This document shows, one piece after another, positions 1-5,057 of a DNA stretch of 5,057 bases. Every line of letters starts with the position of its first letter. Position 1 is the first letter of the stretch. The translations under genes were made by a program, and so were the position numbers. The notes beneath the pieces were generated by a model. It saw nothing but the letters and a program-made list of their open reading frames with translations. It searched no databases and was not told the origin of the DNA. The DNA is from an uncultured Collinsella sp. Lineage in GTDB: Bacteria; Actinomycetota; Coriobacteriia; Coriobacteriales; Coriobacteriaceae. The stretch lies in contig USTC01000112.1 of assembly GCA_900557505.1 (NCBI GenBank), positions 1 through 5,057 of the forward strand. Reading direction: 5' to 3'.

Positions 1-1
1 C

Positions 2-481
2 GCCGTGCCGAATGGCGCCGAGGCGCACTACTGCGGCCTGCCCGACATCTACCGCGGCGAGGATGTGCCGCTATCGAACATCCATCACATCACCTGGGAC
101 GACATCGACGGCAAAAAGCCGTTCCGCGAGAACAAGGAGTTGCAGAAGCAGCTGCTCAAGCTCATGAAGAAGTATCCCTATATGGCGCACAACGCCGCCT
201 TCGAGGACAGCTGGTTCAAAATTCATCTGGACGGTTACGCCGAGGCACGCCGCACAGGCAAGATTATCGTCATCGACTCGCGCCAGATCTGCCGCAGCCT
301 AGACGCCGACGTGCGCTCGCTCCCCCGCGAGTCCGCGCCCGCTGCGCTCGAGAACTGGGCGCGCCGCCGTGGAACCCTCGCCGCCGACGCCAACGAGCAG
401 CATCTGGGCCTCGACGACACTGACCTCATGCTCCGTACCGTCCAAGCCGAGTTCAACCTCAAGAACCTATTTGCGAAATAA
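2..481 (+). CDS. DnaQ-like 3'-5' exonuclease, C-terminal part (gene open at left edge)
   Basis: This is the 3' part of a DEDDh (DnaQ/RNase H fold) exonuclease, a family that removes nucleotides from DNA or RNA 3' ends using two metal ions. The frame is open to the left edge; a GTG at position 5 exists but is probably internal, because the Exo I motif (DxE) expected near the N-terminus is missing. Counting from that GTG, Exo II is visible as HNAAFED at residues 62-68, and Exo III as H133 with D138, the H-x4-D spacing of DEDDh enzymes. The segment between (residues 85-125, with IIVIDSRQICRSL and ALENWARRRG) fits the usual helices before Exo III. The gene ends in TAA, and a terminator hairpin follows about 65 bases later, so it closes its transcription unit. 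Whether it serves as a polymerase proofreading subunit or a stand-alone nuclease cannot be told from this fragment. Confidence 0.85.
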   Translation, partial: AVPNGAEAHYCGLPDIYRGEDVPLSNIHHITWDDIDGKKPFRENKELQKQLLKLMKKYPYMAHNAAFEDSWFKIHLDGYAEARRTGKIIVIDSRQICRSLDADVRSLPRESAPAALENWARRRGTLAADANEQHLGLDDTDLMLRTVQAEFNLKNLFAK

Positions 482-546
482 CCGATCCATCTGCGGGAGC
501 GCCTGCCAGTCACAGCGCAATCTGTCTGGGCGCACCGGCGCGTAGT

Positions 547-583
547 AAACTAGGGCGCAGCCTTATGGCTGCACCCTAGTTTT
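547..583 (+). terminator. Rho-independent terminator after the exonuclease gene
   Basis: A long hairpin: AACTAGGGCGCAGCC pairs with GGCTGCACCCTAGTT across a TTAT loop, with a single C/A mismatch in the stem. A short T run (TTTTC) follows on the + strand and an A run (GTAAA) precedes it, so it may also act on the opposite strand. It lies 65 bases past the exonuclease stop and separates that gene from the accessory region. Confidence 0.85.
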
Positions 584-629
584 CATCAAAACGAGCAAAT
601 ACGCGTGCTTCACATAGTCGGCAGGTTGG

Positions 630-658
630 CCCACCTACATTTTTCGAGTTGTTCGGCC
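630..658 (+). repeat. 29-bp dispersed repeat, copy A
   Basis: First of four copies of a repeat whose core in this orientation is ACATTTTTCGAGTTGTTCGG. It matches copy C (2260-2288) at 26 of 29 positions by eye, and the reverse complements of copies B and D at 23 and 24 of 29. It points toward copy B, forming an inverted pair with outer tips about 191 bp apart. Confidence 0.75.
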
Positions 659-791
659 AGCTGAACCACTAGTCAAGGCCCCTTGAACCGCAATCGAAGC
701 TAAAATCGCCTTAATTTCGCAACCAAGCCCCATTAATCTACCTGAATCAATTCGAATAAGACGTTGCGATCGCACCATTCATTTAGGATAA

Positions 792-820
792 GGCCGAATA
801 ACTCAAATTATGTTGGTGAG
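792..820 (-). repeat. 29-bp dispersed repeat, copy B (inverted)
   Basis: Reverse-complement copy of the same repeat, starting GGCCGAATAACTC on the + strand and ending GTTGGTGAG. It has six differences from copy A over 29 positions. Together with copy A it bounds the segment upstream of the nuclease-like gene in the manner of terminal inverted repeats. No obvious target-site duplication flanks the pair. Confidence 0.65.
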
Positions 821-1002
821 GCATCTGGACGGTCAGCAAAAACGCTTAGAGGCTACGAATTCGCAACTAAAGTTCACCAAAAAAGGCGCAGCTGGCAGAA
901 ACCTCCCCAGCCGAAGCTGCTCCCTCGATACGACAGCTCAAAAGCCCACCGTTTGCAGAAGATAAGCCGCGCCCCAATACCGTTGCCCGAAGTTTCGAGC
1001 GT

Positions 1003-2241
1003 ATGTGGCGTCTGCTATGCCATCATGCGCGTATGGGAATCGTTCTGTCACATACCACGGCACGCGCTGTATACCAAACAGCCAACTCGCTCGCAAGCTA
1101 CGCGATCGATCCCTTACCTATGGAAAAGATCAGGGTGTCTGCGCCGACCACGTCCGACCTGGAAGCGGCGCGAGCATGGCTCAACAGAAAGAATGTCGAT
1201 TCTGAAAGCATCCATGTGCTGACGTTTTCCAATAATGCCAAAAGGCACCGTAAGGGCTGCATCTGCCACTGCTCGCGCTATACGTTTGATGCAGAAAGCT
1301 ACCTAGAACTCGAGCCGAACGTCTACATCGTCGATATCAAGCTGTGCGCGTTAGAAGCAACAGCCGACCTCAACCTTACTGAGCTCGTTGAGTATTACTT
1401 TGAAATCTGCGGCTCCTACGCGCTTGAAACGTCCGACGAAACTCAATATCGCGAGCGCCCAGCCCTAACCAGCGTTGAAGAGCTCAGAGCCTTCTTTTCA
1501 GAGGCATCGGGGTATCGTGGATCCAATAAAGCCCTTAAAGCACTTTCTTATGTACGCGAAGGCTGTCGTTCCCCACTCGAAACGGCGTTTGTCATGATGC
1601 TGACAATGCCCAAGTCAATGGGTGGCTTAGCCATACGTGCCATCAAAACGGATTATCCGATCCCAGTCCCCAAAAGATACGCCGCACTAACGCGACGGAC
1701 GGTTTTCTACCTCGACGCGCTGCTCGAAAATTCGATGACCGATATCGAATACAACGGCTTTTACCACGACGAGCCCGAGCAGCAATCAATTGACGAGGAA
1801 CGCCGAAACACGCTGCGAAACATGGGATATGCCGTTATCACAGTTAGTCGTCATTCATTTTTCAAGCAGTCCGCTTTTAGGCGGGTCATGGAAGCGATTC
1901 GCATTCGCGAGAAGATCTGGCCCGGTCGACTCCCGGACAACTTCGCCATCCTGCAAGAAAATCTTCGTCTATTTGTCTTGCGGCGCTACTTCGAATACGG
2001 TCGCCGCATCCTGGAGGCGCACAAAGAAGAAGAGGCCACCAAGCGCGAAATTGCAAGCCAATATCCGCAAGCTGATGACCCGAGCATCAACGATGTGCCC
2101 GAACCCGATGACATGCAACACGTTGGGGCCCTTGCTGAAGAAATCAATGGGCCATGGGAATGCGAAATGTCCGCAAAAATCGATGAAAACCGCGCGGAAG
2201 ACGACGCGATTATTGATCTAATTGAGAATTCGCTCTTCTAA
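1003..2241 (+). CDS. DUF559/Vsr-like (PD-(D/E)XK-type) endonuclease-domain protein
   Basis: A 412-residue protein of a kind I associate with Coriobacteriia; its biological role is not established. The N-terminal region (residues 11-25, MGIVLSHTTARAVYQ) resembles the start of such proteins. A middle region (about 95-200) contains a conserved-looking LTELVEYYFEICGSYAL and then SPLETAFVMMLTMP (190-203). The C-terminal core (247-284) has DIEYNGFYHD, then DEERRNTLRNMGYAVITV, matching the DUF559 pattern E-x-D, H, D-x2-R, L-x3-G-x2-V. The position usually held by the second acidic residue is N251 here, so catalysis may be altered or lost. An acidic, helical tail follows (335-412). ATG1003 is the first start in the open frame; ATG1033 (residue 11) is an alternative, and neither has a good Shine-Dalgarno. 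G+C is lower than in the flanking genes and repeats bracket the gene, suggesting horizontal acquisition. A defence or mobile-element role is a guess. Confidence 0.7.
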   Translation: MWRLLCHHARMGIVLSHTTARAVYQTANSLASYAIDPLPMEKIRVSAPTTSDLEAARAWLNRKNVDSESIHVLTFSNNAKRHRKGCICHCSRYTFDAESYLELEPNVYIVDIKLCALEATADLNLTELVEYYFEICGSYALETSDETQYRERPALTSVEELRAFFSEASGYRGSNKALKALSYVREGCRSPLETAFVMMLTMPKSMGGLAIRAIKTDYPIPVPKRYAALTRRTVFYLDALLENSMTDIEYNGFYHDEPEQQSIDEERRNTLRNMGYAVITVSRHSFFKQSAFRRVMEAIRIREKIWPGRLPDNFAILQENLRLFVLRRYFEYGRRILEAHKEEEATKREIASQYPQADDPSINDVPEPDDMQHVGALAEEINGPWECEMSAKIDENRAEDDAIIDLIENSLF

Positions 2242-2259
2242 AGGCGGTCTCTGCGGATG

Positions 2260-2288
2260 TCCACCTACATTTTTCGACTTATTCGGCC
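2260..2288 (+). repeat. 29-bp dispersed repeat, copy C
   Basis: Same orientation as copy A and nearly identical to it (26 of 29). It begins only 18 bases after the stop codon of the nuclease-like gene. Copies A and C form a direct repeat around that gene, while copies C and D form an inverted pair with outer tips about 222 bp apart. Confidence 0.75.
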
Positions 2289-2452
2289 ACCGATTTGCCT
2301 GATTGGCCGCAGCAATGCTCAATATAACTTTAGATAAAACTGATTCTGCAGGAACTCCCGTAGAGTAAGAACTGATTCTCACGGTATTTAACAAGATAAA
2401 GTACAAATATGAACAGCTCTAATGCTTCTCGAGACGGCTTTCTTAGCATGCT

Positions 2453-2481
2453 GGCCGAACATCTCGAAATATGTTGGCGAG
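2453..2481 (-). repeat. 29-bp dispersed repeat, copy D (inverted)
   Basis: Reverse-complement copy, reading GGCCGAACATCTCG then ATATGTTGGCGAG on the + strand; 24 of 29 positions match copy A. It is the outermost right copy, and with copy A it would bound an 1,852-bp segment (630-2481) carrying the nuclease-like gene. Confidence 0.7.
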
Positions 2482-2556
2482 CATTGTGTCGATGCATCCT
2501 AACCCACAGAAAATCGCAGAGACAGCAAGCAGTCATCGAAATTATCGCAAATTGTA

Positions 2557-2584
2557 TTGACATATGAACATGCGCTCATATAAT
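2557..2584 (+). promoter_or_regulatory. Sigma-70 promoter of the metal-efflux cassette
   Basis: A perfect -35 box TTGACA (2557-2562) and a perfect -10 box TATAAT (2579-2584) are separated by 16 bp. Transcription should start near 2591. The spacer and most of the -10 box lie inside operator copy 1, so a bound repressor would block RNA polymerase. A promoter this close to consensus suits a gene set held off by tight repression and strongly induced when the repressor leaves. Confidence 0.85.
2561..2583 (-). promoter_or_regulatory. ArsR/SmtB-type operator, copy 1
   Basis: A 23-bp site containing TATGAACATGCGCTCATA, an imperfect palindrome with half-sites TGAACA and (reverse strand) TGAGCG around a 2-bp centre. 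This resembles the TGAACA-type half-sites of SmtB/CzrA-family repressors. It covers the end of the -35 box, the spacer and most of the -10 box. It is the exact reverse complement of copy 2, across an 11-bp gap. Confidence 0.8.
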
Positions 2585-2594
2585 CGGAAGTGAG

Positions 2595-2617
2595 TTATAT
2601 GAGCGCATGTTCATATG
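2595..2617 (+). promoter_or_regulatory. ArsR/SmtB-type operator, copy 2
   Basis: An exact 23-bp reverse complement of copy 1, containing TATGAGCGCATGTTCATA. It lies just downstream of the predicted transcription start and ends directly before the AAAGGA ribosome binding site of the repressor gene. Two dimers bound at copies 1 and 2 would occupy about 57 bp across the promoter and start site. Because transcription starts between the arms, only this arm enters the mRNA, so the full inverted repeat should not form an RNA hairpin. Confidence 0.8.
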
Positions 2618-2623
2618 AAAGGA
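2618..2623 (+). promoter_or_regulatory. Ribosome binding site of the ArsR/SmtB-family gene
   Basis: AAAGGA, seven bases before ATG2631. It supports that start and abuts operator copy 2, so repressor binding reaches to the edge of the translation signal. Confidence 0.75.
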
Positions 2624-2630
2624 TATTGCA

Positions 2631-2996
2631 ATGAGCGTCTGCGTTGATGAAACGAAGCCCGACACCGAGGCCACTGAGCCAATCGTCCCCACCACCTGCT
2701 CGCCCGAGGACCTTCCCGACGAGGAGCTTCTCTACGACCTCGCCGACCTGTTCAAGGTCTTCAGCGACACCACGCGCATCAAGATTCTCTATGCCCTCAT
2801 GGGCCGCGAGCTCTGCGTGGCCGAAATCGCCGAGGCAACCGAAACCTCGCAGTCGGCAGTATCGCACCAGCTGCGCACGCTTAAGCAGTCGCACCTGGTC
2901 AAGTTCCGCCGCGACGGCCGCAACATCCTCTACTCGCTTGCCGACGATCACGTCTACACCATGCTCAACCAGGGCATGAGCCATATCTGCGAATAG
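2631..2996 (+). CDS. ArsR/SmtB-family metal-sensing transcriptional repressor
   Basis: A 121-residue winged-helix repressor of the SmtB/CadC/CzrA type, which as a dimer binds operators when metal-free and lets go on binding Zn(II), Cd(II) or Pb(II). The DNA-binding core runs from about residue 33 to 103: FKVFSDTTRIKILYAL, then ELCVAEIAEA, the recognition helix SQSAVSHQLRTL (73-84), and the wing RRDGRNILYSL (93-103). The final helix carries D105, H107, H118 and E121, with the same spacing as SmtB's alpha-5 ligands D104, H106, H117 and E120. C62 and E65 match SmtB C61 and D64 of the second (alpha-3N) site, and C4 and C23 in the N-terminal arm could complete it. The CxC of arsenic or CadC sensors is absent (CVA). 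Paired operators overlap its own promoter, so it is almost certainly autoregulated and also controls the HMA and ATPase genes downstream. Zinc is the favoured inducer; cadmium or lead are possible. Confidence 0.92.
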   Translation: MSVCVDETKPDTEATEPIVPTTCSPEDLPDEELLYDLADLFKVFSDTTRIKILYALMGRELCVAEIAEATETSQSAVSHQLRTLKQSHLVKFRRDGRNILYSLADDHVYTMLNQGMSHICE

Positions 2997-3058
2997 CAAC
3001 CAACCACGGTACCAGCGCGGCCTGCACCCAAGCCGCAAAACAAGGAAAGGAACCCACC

Positions 3059-3277
3059 ATGAAAAAGCAGTTTAAACTCGACGAGATCGACTGCGCCAAC
3101 TGCGCACGCGAGCTTCAAGACGAGCTGGCCAAGCTCGAGGGCGTCAAATCCGTGTCCGTCAACTTTATGACCCAGAAGCTGACGCTCGAGGCCGATGACA
3201 CCGAGTTCGACGAGGTGCTCAACCGCGTCGTGGAGTTTACGGCCGACTCCGAGCCGGACTGCGAGATCATTCTCTAG
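3059..3277 (+). CDS. Stand-alone HMA-domain metal-binding protein
   Basis: A 72-residue cytosolic protein made of a single heavy-metal-associated domain (ferredoxin-like beta-alpha-beta-beta-alpha-beta fold). The metal loop is IDCANCARELQ, with C12 and C15 as ligands and D11 in front. The DCxxC form is typical of the Zn/Cd/Pb-type domains of ZntA and CadA, whereas copper domains usually show MTCxxC. The later elements are visible as GVKSVSVNFMTQKLTLEA (28-45) and a second helix (48-61). C68, near the C-terminus in PDCEIIL, might add a ligand. A strong ribosome binding site (AAGGAAAGG, 3042-3050) precedes ATG3059. The gene sits 62 bases after the repressor and 100 bases before a P-type ATPase that lacks an HMA domain, so it probably acts in trans as the pump's metal-binding module or as a zinc/cadmium chaperone. 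An unrelated copper chaperone role is less likely. Confidence 0.88.
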   Translation: MKKQFKLDEIDCANCARELQDELAKLEGVKSVSVNFMTQKLTLEADDTEFDEVLNRVVEFTADSEPDCEIIL

Positions 3278-3298
3278 CCCAGGTTTACGCCAGCCTGC

Positions 3299-3321
3299 AA
3301 GGCCGCGCTTGCCGAGGCCTT
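3299..3321 (+). other. Possible weak hairpin between HMA and ATPase genes
   Basis: AAGGCC (3299-3304) and GGCCTT (3316-3321) can pair around an 11-base loop. No U tract follows, so it is not a proper terminator. It could modestly affect read-through or mRNA stability between the HMA and ATPase genes, or be chance in G+C-rich sequence. Confidence 0.25.
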
Positions 3322-3332
3322 TGCTCGCGAAA

Positions 3333-3355
3333 TTATATGAGCGAGTGTTCATACA
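3333..3355 (+). promoter_or_regulatory. ArsR/SmtB-type operator, copy 3, upstream of the ATPase gene
   Basis: The site reads TATGAGCGAGTGTTCATA at its core and matches operator copy 2 at 19 of 23 positions; the differences are two bases in the centre and two at the right end. It lies 22 bases before the ATPase start codon and in the same orientation as copy 2. Only weak promoter-like boxes surround it (TTGCCG at 3309-3314, TTATAT at 3333-3338), so it either controls a secondary promoter or acts as a roadblock for transcription coming from the main promoter. Confidence 0.75.
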
Positions 3356-3362
3356 TTCAATT

Positions 3363-3369
3363 GGAAGGA
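3363..3369 (+). promoter_or_regulatory. Ribosome binding site of the P-type ATPase gene
   Basis: GGAAGGA, eight bases before ATG3378. It fixes the ATPase start ahead of the lysine-rich segment and argues against a start further downstream. Confidence 0.8.
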
Positions 3370-3377
3370 TACGAGTC

Positions 3378-5057
3378 ATGGCCACTGCCGACCCCAAAAA
3401 GAAAAAGAAGAAGCGCAAGAAAAAAGAGTCACTCGAGCATAAGCGCAACCGCATCCTGGTAGCGCTGGGCATTTTTGCCGTGGTGTACGCCCTCGATGAG
3501 CTTGGCACCCTCGCCGCCGCGTTCGGCACCCCGGGCGACATCTACGCCAGCTTTGTGCTGTTCCTCGTGCCGTTTTTGATTGCCGGCTACGACGTACTGC
3601 AAAAGGCATTCAATAACATCCGCCGCGGCAAGGCCTTCGACGAGAGTTTCCTTATGGCAGTCGCAACCATCGGCGCGTTTGCCATGGTGCTCTTCCCCGA
3701 TACCGACCCGCACATGGCCGAAGGCGCCGCCGTCATGCTGTTCTACCAGGTCGGCGAGCTGTTCCAGGCATACGCCGTGGGCAAGAGCCGCAAGTCGATC
3801 AGCGCGATGATGGACATCGCGCCCGACTACGCTAACGTCGAGCAAGCCGACGGCACGCTCGAACAGGTCTTTCCCGATGACATCGCCGTCGGCACCGTGA
3901 TCGTGGTCAAGCCCGGCGAGCGCGTGCCTATCGACGGCGTCATCGTCGAAGGCGAAACCCAGCTCGATACCGCCGCGCTCACGGGCGAGTCAGTCCCCCG
4001 CCCCGCCAAGTCCGGCGACGATATCATCAGCGGCTGCATCAACATGACGGGCCTCATCCACGTGCGCACCACCAAGCCGTTTGGTGAGTCCACCGTCGCG
4101 CGCGTCCTGGAGCTCGTGGAGAATGCCAGCGAAAAGAAGGCGCGCACCGAGAACTTCATCACACGCTTTGCCCGCGTCTACACCCCCGCCGTCACCGGCG
4201 CGGCCGCGGTGCTCGCCCTTGGCGGCGGCCTGGTCACCGGCGCCTGGTCCGACTGGATCCTGCGCGGCCTGACCTTCCTGGTCGTCAGCTGCCCGTGCGC
4301 GTTGGTGATCAGCGTGCCGCTGAGCTTCTTTGGCGGCATCGGCGGCGCCTCCAAGCTGGGCGTTCTCATCAAAGGCTCCAACTACCTCGAAACGCTCGCC
4401 GACGTGGACACCGTCGTCTTTGACAAGACGGGCACCCTCACCAACGGCACGTTCTCGGTCGTGGCGGTACACCCCGAGGCAGGCTATACCGAGCAGTCGT
4501 TGCTTGAGGTCGCAGCCCTTGCGGAGTCGTTCTCCGATCACCCCATCGCGCAGTCCGTGCGCGTCGCCTACGAGGGCGAGGTCGACCCCAAGCGCGTGAG
4601 CGACTCCGCCAACGACGCGGGCCACGGCGTGACGGCAACCATCGACGGCAAGCACGTCGTTGTTGGCAACGCAAAGATGCTCGCCACGGCCGGCGTTGAA
4701 GCACCGGATTGTGAGGTTGTCGGCACGATCCTCCACGTGCTCGTTGACGGCGTGTACGCCGGCCACATCGTGATTGCAGACACCGTAAAAGCCGATGCCG
4801 ATCAGACGATCCGCGACCTGCACGCCGCCGGCGTCAAGCGCACCGTCATGCTCACGGGCGACCGCGAGGAAGTGGCTGCTGCGGTGGCCAAGCAGCTCGG
4901 CCTCGACGAGTTCCACGCGCAGCTGCTGCCGGGCGACAAGGTCGACCGTGTTGAGGCGTTGCTTGCGAGCGAGAACGGCAAGGGCAAGCTCGCCTTTGTC
5001 GGCGACGGTATCAACGACGCGCCCGTGCTCACCCGCGCCGATGTGGGCATTGCCATG
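3378..5057 (+). CDS. P1B-type heavy-metal ATPase (Zn/Cd/Pb efflux), 3' end outside window
   Basis: An inner-membrane pump that couples ATP hydrolysis to export of soft divalent metals; 560 codons are present and the frame stays open at the right edge. Landmarks in order: a basic tail (residues 7-16, all Lys/Arg), the first membrane segments (about 26-49, 54-71, 90-107 and 115-134), the actuator motif TGES (202-205), a hydrophobic segment (270-290), the metal-site helix with SCPCAL (304-309), phosphorylation motif DKTGT with D349, the P1B nucleotide-binding SDHP (386-389), MLTGD (491-495) and GDGIND (542-547). The CPC motif and Zn/Cd-type neighbours favour the ZntA/CadA (P1B-2) class; the last two helices, which would confirm specificity, lie outside. 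No HMA domain or CxxC precedes the first helix, unlike most ZntA/CadA proteins; the separate 72-residue HMA protein just upstream probably fills that role. Operator copy 3 and ribosome binding site GGAAGGA lie immediately upstream. Confidence 0.93.
   Translation, partial: MATADPKKKKKKRKKKESLEHKRNRILVALGIFAVVYALDELGTLAAAFGTPGDIYASFVLFLVPFLIAGYDVLQKAFNNIRRGKAFDESFLMAVATIGAFAMVLFPDTDPHMAEGAAVMLFYQVGELFQAYAVGKSRKSISAMMDIAPDYANVEQADGTLEQVFPDDIAVGTVIVVKPGERVPIDGVIVEGETQLDTAALTGESVPRPAKSGDDIISGCINMTGLIHVRTTKPFGESTVARVLELVENASEKKARTENFITRFARVYTPAVTGAAAVLALGGGLVTGAWSDWILRGLTFLVVSCPCALVISVPLSFFGGIGGASKLGVLIKGSNYLETLADVDTVVFDKTGTLTNGTFSVVAVHPEAGYTEQSLLEVAALAESFSDHPIAQSVRVAYEGEVDPKRVSDSANDAGHGVTATIDGKHVVVGNAKMLATAGVEAPDCEVVGTILHVLVDGVYAGHIVIADTVKADADQTIRDLHAAGVKRTVMLTGDREEVAAAVAKQLGLDEFHAQLLPGDKVDRVEALLASENGKGKLAFVGDGINDAPVLTRADVGIAM

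Larger units (their letters stand above)
584..1002. other. Non-coding region between exonuclease and nuclease-like gene
   Basis: About 420 bases of lower G+C than the flanking genes. It contains two convergent 29-bp repeats (630-658 and 792-820) described separately. The interior of the pair (659-791) resembles neither a known gene nor the interior of the matching downstream pair. From 871 to 1002 the frame of the next gene is open without a usable ATG, GTG or TTG. I see no convincing -35/-10 pair and no strong ribosome binding site, so the promoter of the 1003 gene is not identified. Confidence 0.5.
2242..2556. other. Non-coding region between nuclease-like gene and metal cassette
   Basis: An A+T-rich stretch holding the second convergent repeat pair (2260-2288 and 2453-2481). 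The interior, 2289-2452, shows no similarity by eye to the interior of the upstream pair and no supportable gene. A 28-codon frame starting at ATG2422 crosses copy D, but it has no ribosome binding site and no recognisable content. No clear terminator follows the nuclease-like gene's stop at 2241. The region ends at the metal-responsive promoter. Confidence 0.5.

Noticed and set aside
766..773. GCGATCGC palindrome as a possible regulatory or modification site
   Set aside because: A single 8-bp palindrome with no second copy or context; chance cannot be excluded.
764..1222. 152-codon + strand frame overlapping the start of the nuclease-like gene
   Set aside because: It crosses repeat copy B, has low-complexity basic composition, and competes with the 1003 frame, which shows recognisable motifs.
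2242..2275. Terminator directly after the nuclease-like gene
   Set aside because: Only a 4-bp stem (ATGT/ACAT) precedes the T run inside repeat copy C, too weak to call; the T run belongs to the repeat.
630..2481. CRISPR array or phage attachment sites as explanation of the repeats
   Set aside because: Copies are few, imperfect, irregularly spaced and in alternating orientation. No integrase, tRNA or cas gene is present, and no target-site duplication was found by eye at the outer tips.
2595..3541. Overlapping - strand frames opposite the repressor and HMA genes
   Set aside because: Shadows of the + strand genes; they lack plausible ribosome binding sites, and the + strand products have clear family motifs.
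3990..4916. 308-codon open frame on the - strand opposite the ATPase
   Set aside because: It lies wholly inside the well-supported ATPase frame, has no family resemblance, and is Ala/Gly/Asp/His-rich as expected from the antisense of G+C-rich coding sequence.

Overview
The window reads as a chromosomal stretch from a high-G+C bacterium. The DUF559-type nuclease family, the codon use and the style of the DnaQ-like exonuclease suggest a Coriobacteriia member, possibly Collinsella-like. That assignment comes from recall of family style, not from any search. All four genes are on the + strand.

Layout. (1) 2-481 is the 3' end of a DnaQ-fold 3'-5' exonuclease gene, open at the left edge and followed by an intrinsic terminator at 547-583. 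(2) 584-2556 is an accessory insert of visibly lower G+C. It holds one 412-codon gene (1003-2241) for a protein with a DUF559/Vsr-like (PD-(D/E)XK-type) nuclease C-terminal region. Four imperfect copies of a 29-bp repeat bracket it as two convergent pairs: 630-658 with 792-820 upstream, and 2260-2288 with 2453-2481 downstream. (3) 2557-5057 is a heavy-metal efflux cassette, most likely for Zn(II)/Cd(II)/Pb(II): an SmtB/ArsR-family repressor (2631-2996), a free-standing heavy-metal-associated (HMA) domain protein (3059-3277), and a P1B-type ATPase (from 3378) that runs off the right edge at codon 560.

How the cassette works (inference from known families). A near-consensus sigma-70 promoter (TTGACA, 16 bp, TATAAT) is overlapped by one copy of a 23-bp operator. 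An exact reverse-complement copy lies just downstream, ending at the repressor's ribosome binding site. A third, slightly diverged copy lies upstream of the ATPase gene. The repressor carries the four alpha-5 metal ligands of SmtB at matching spacing. Metal binding should release all three operators and induce repressor, HMA protein and pump together. The pump has no HMA domain; a lysine/arginine-rich tail takes its place, and the HMA module is supplied by the small upstream gene.

The least explained part is the repeat family around the nuclease-like gene. No CRISPR array, tRNA, rRNA or transposase was seen.
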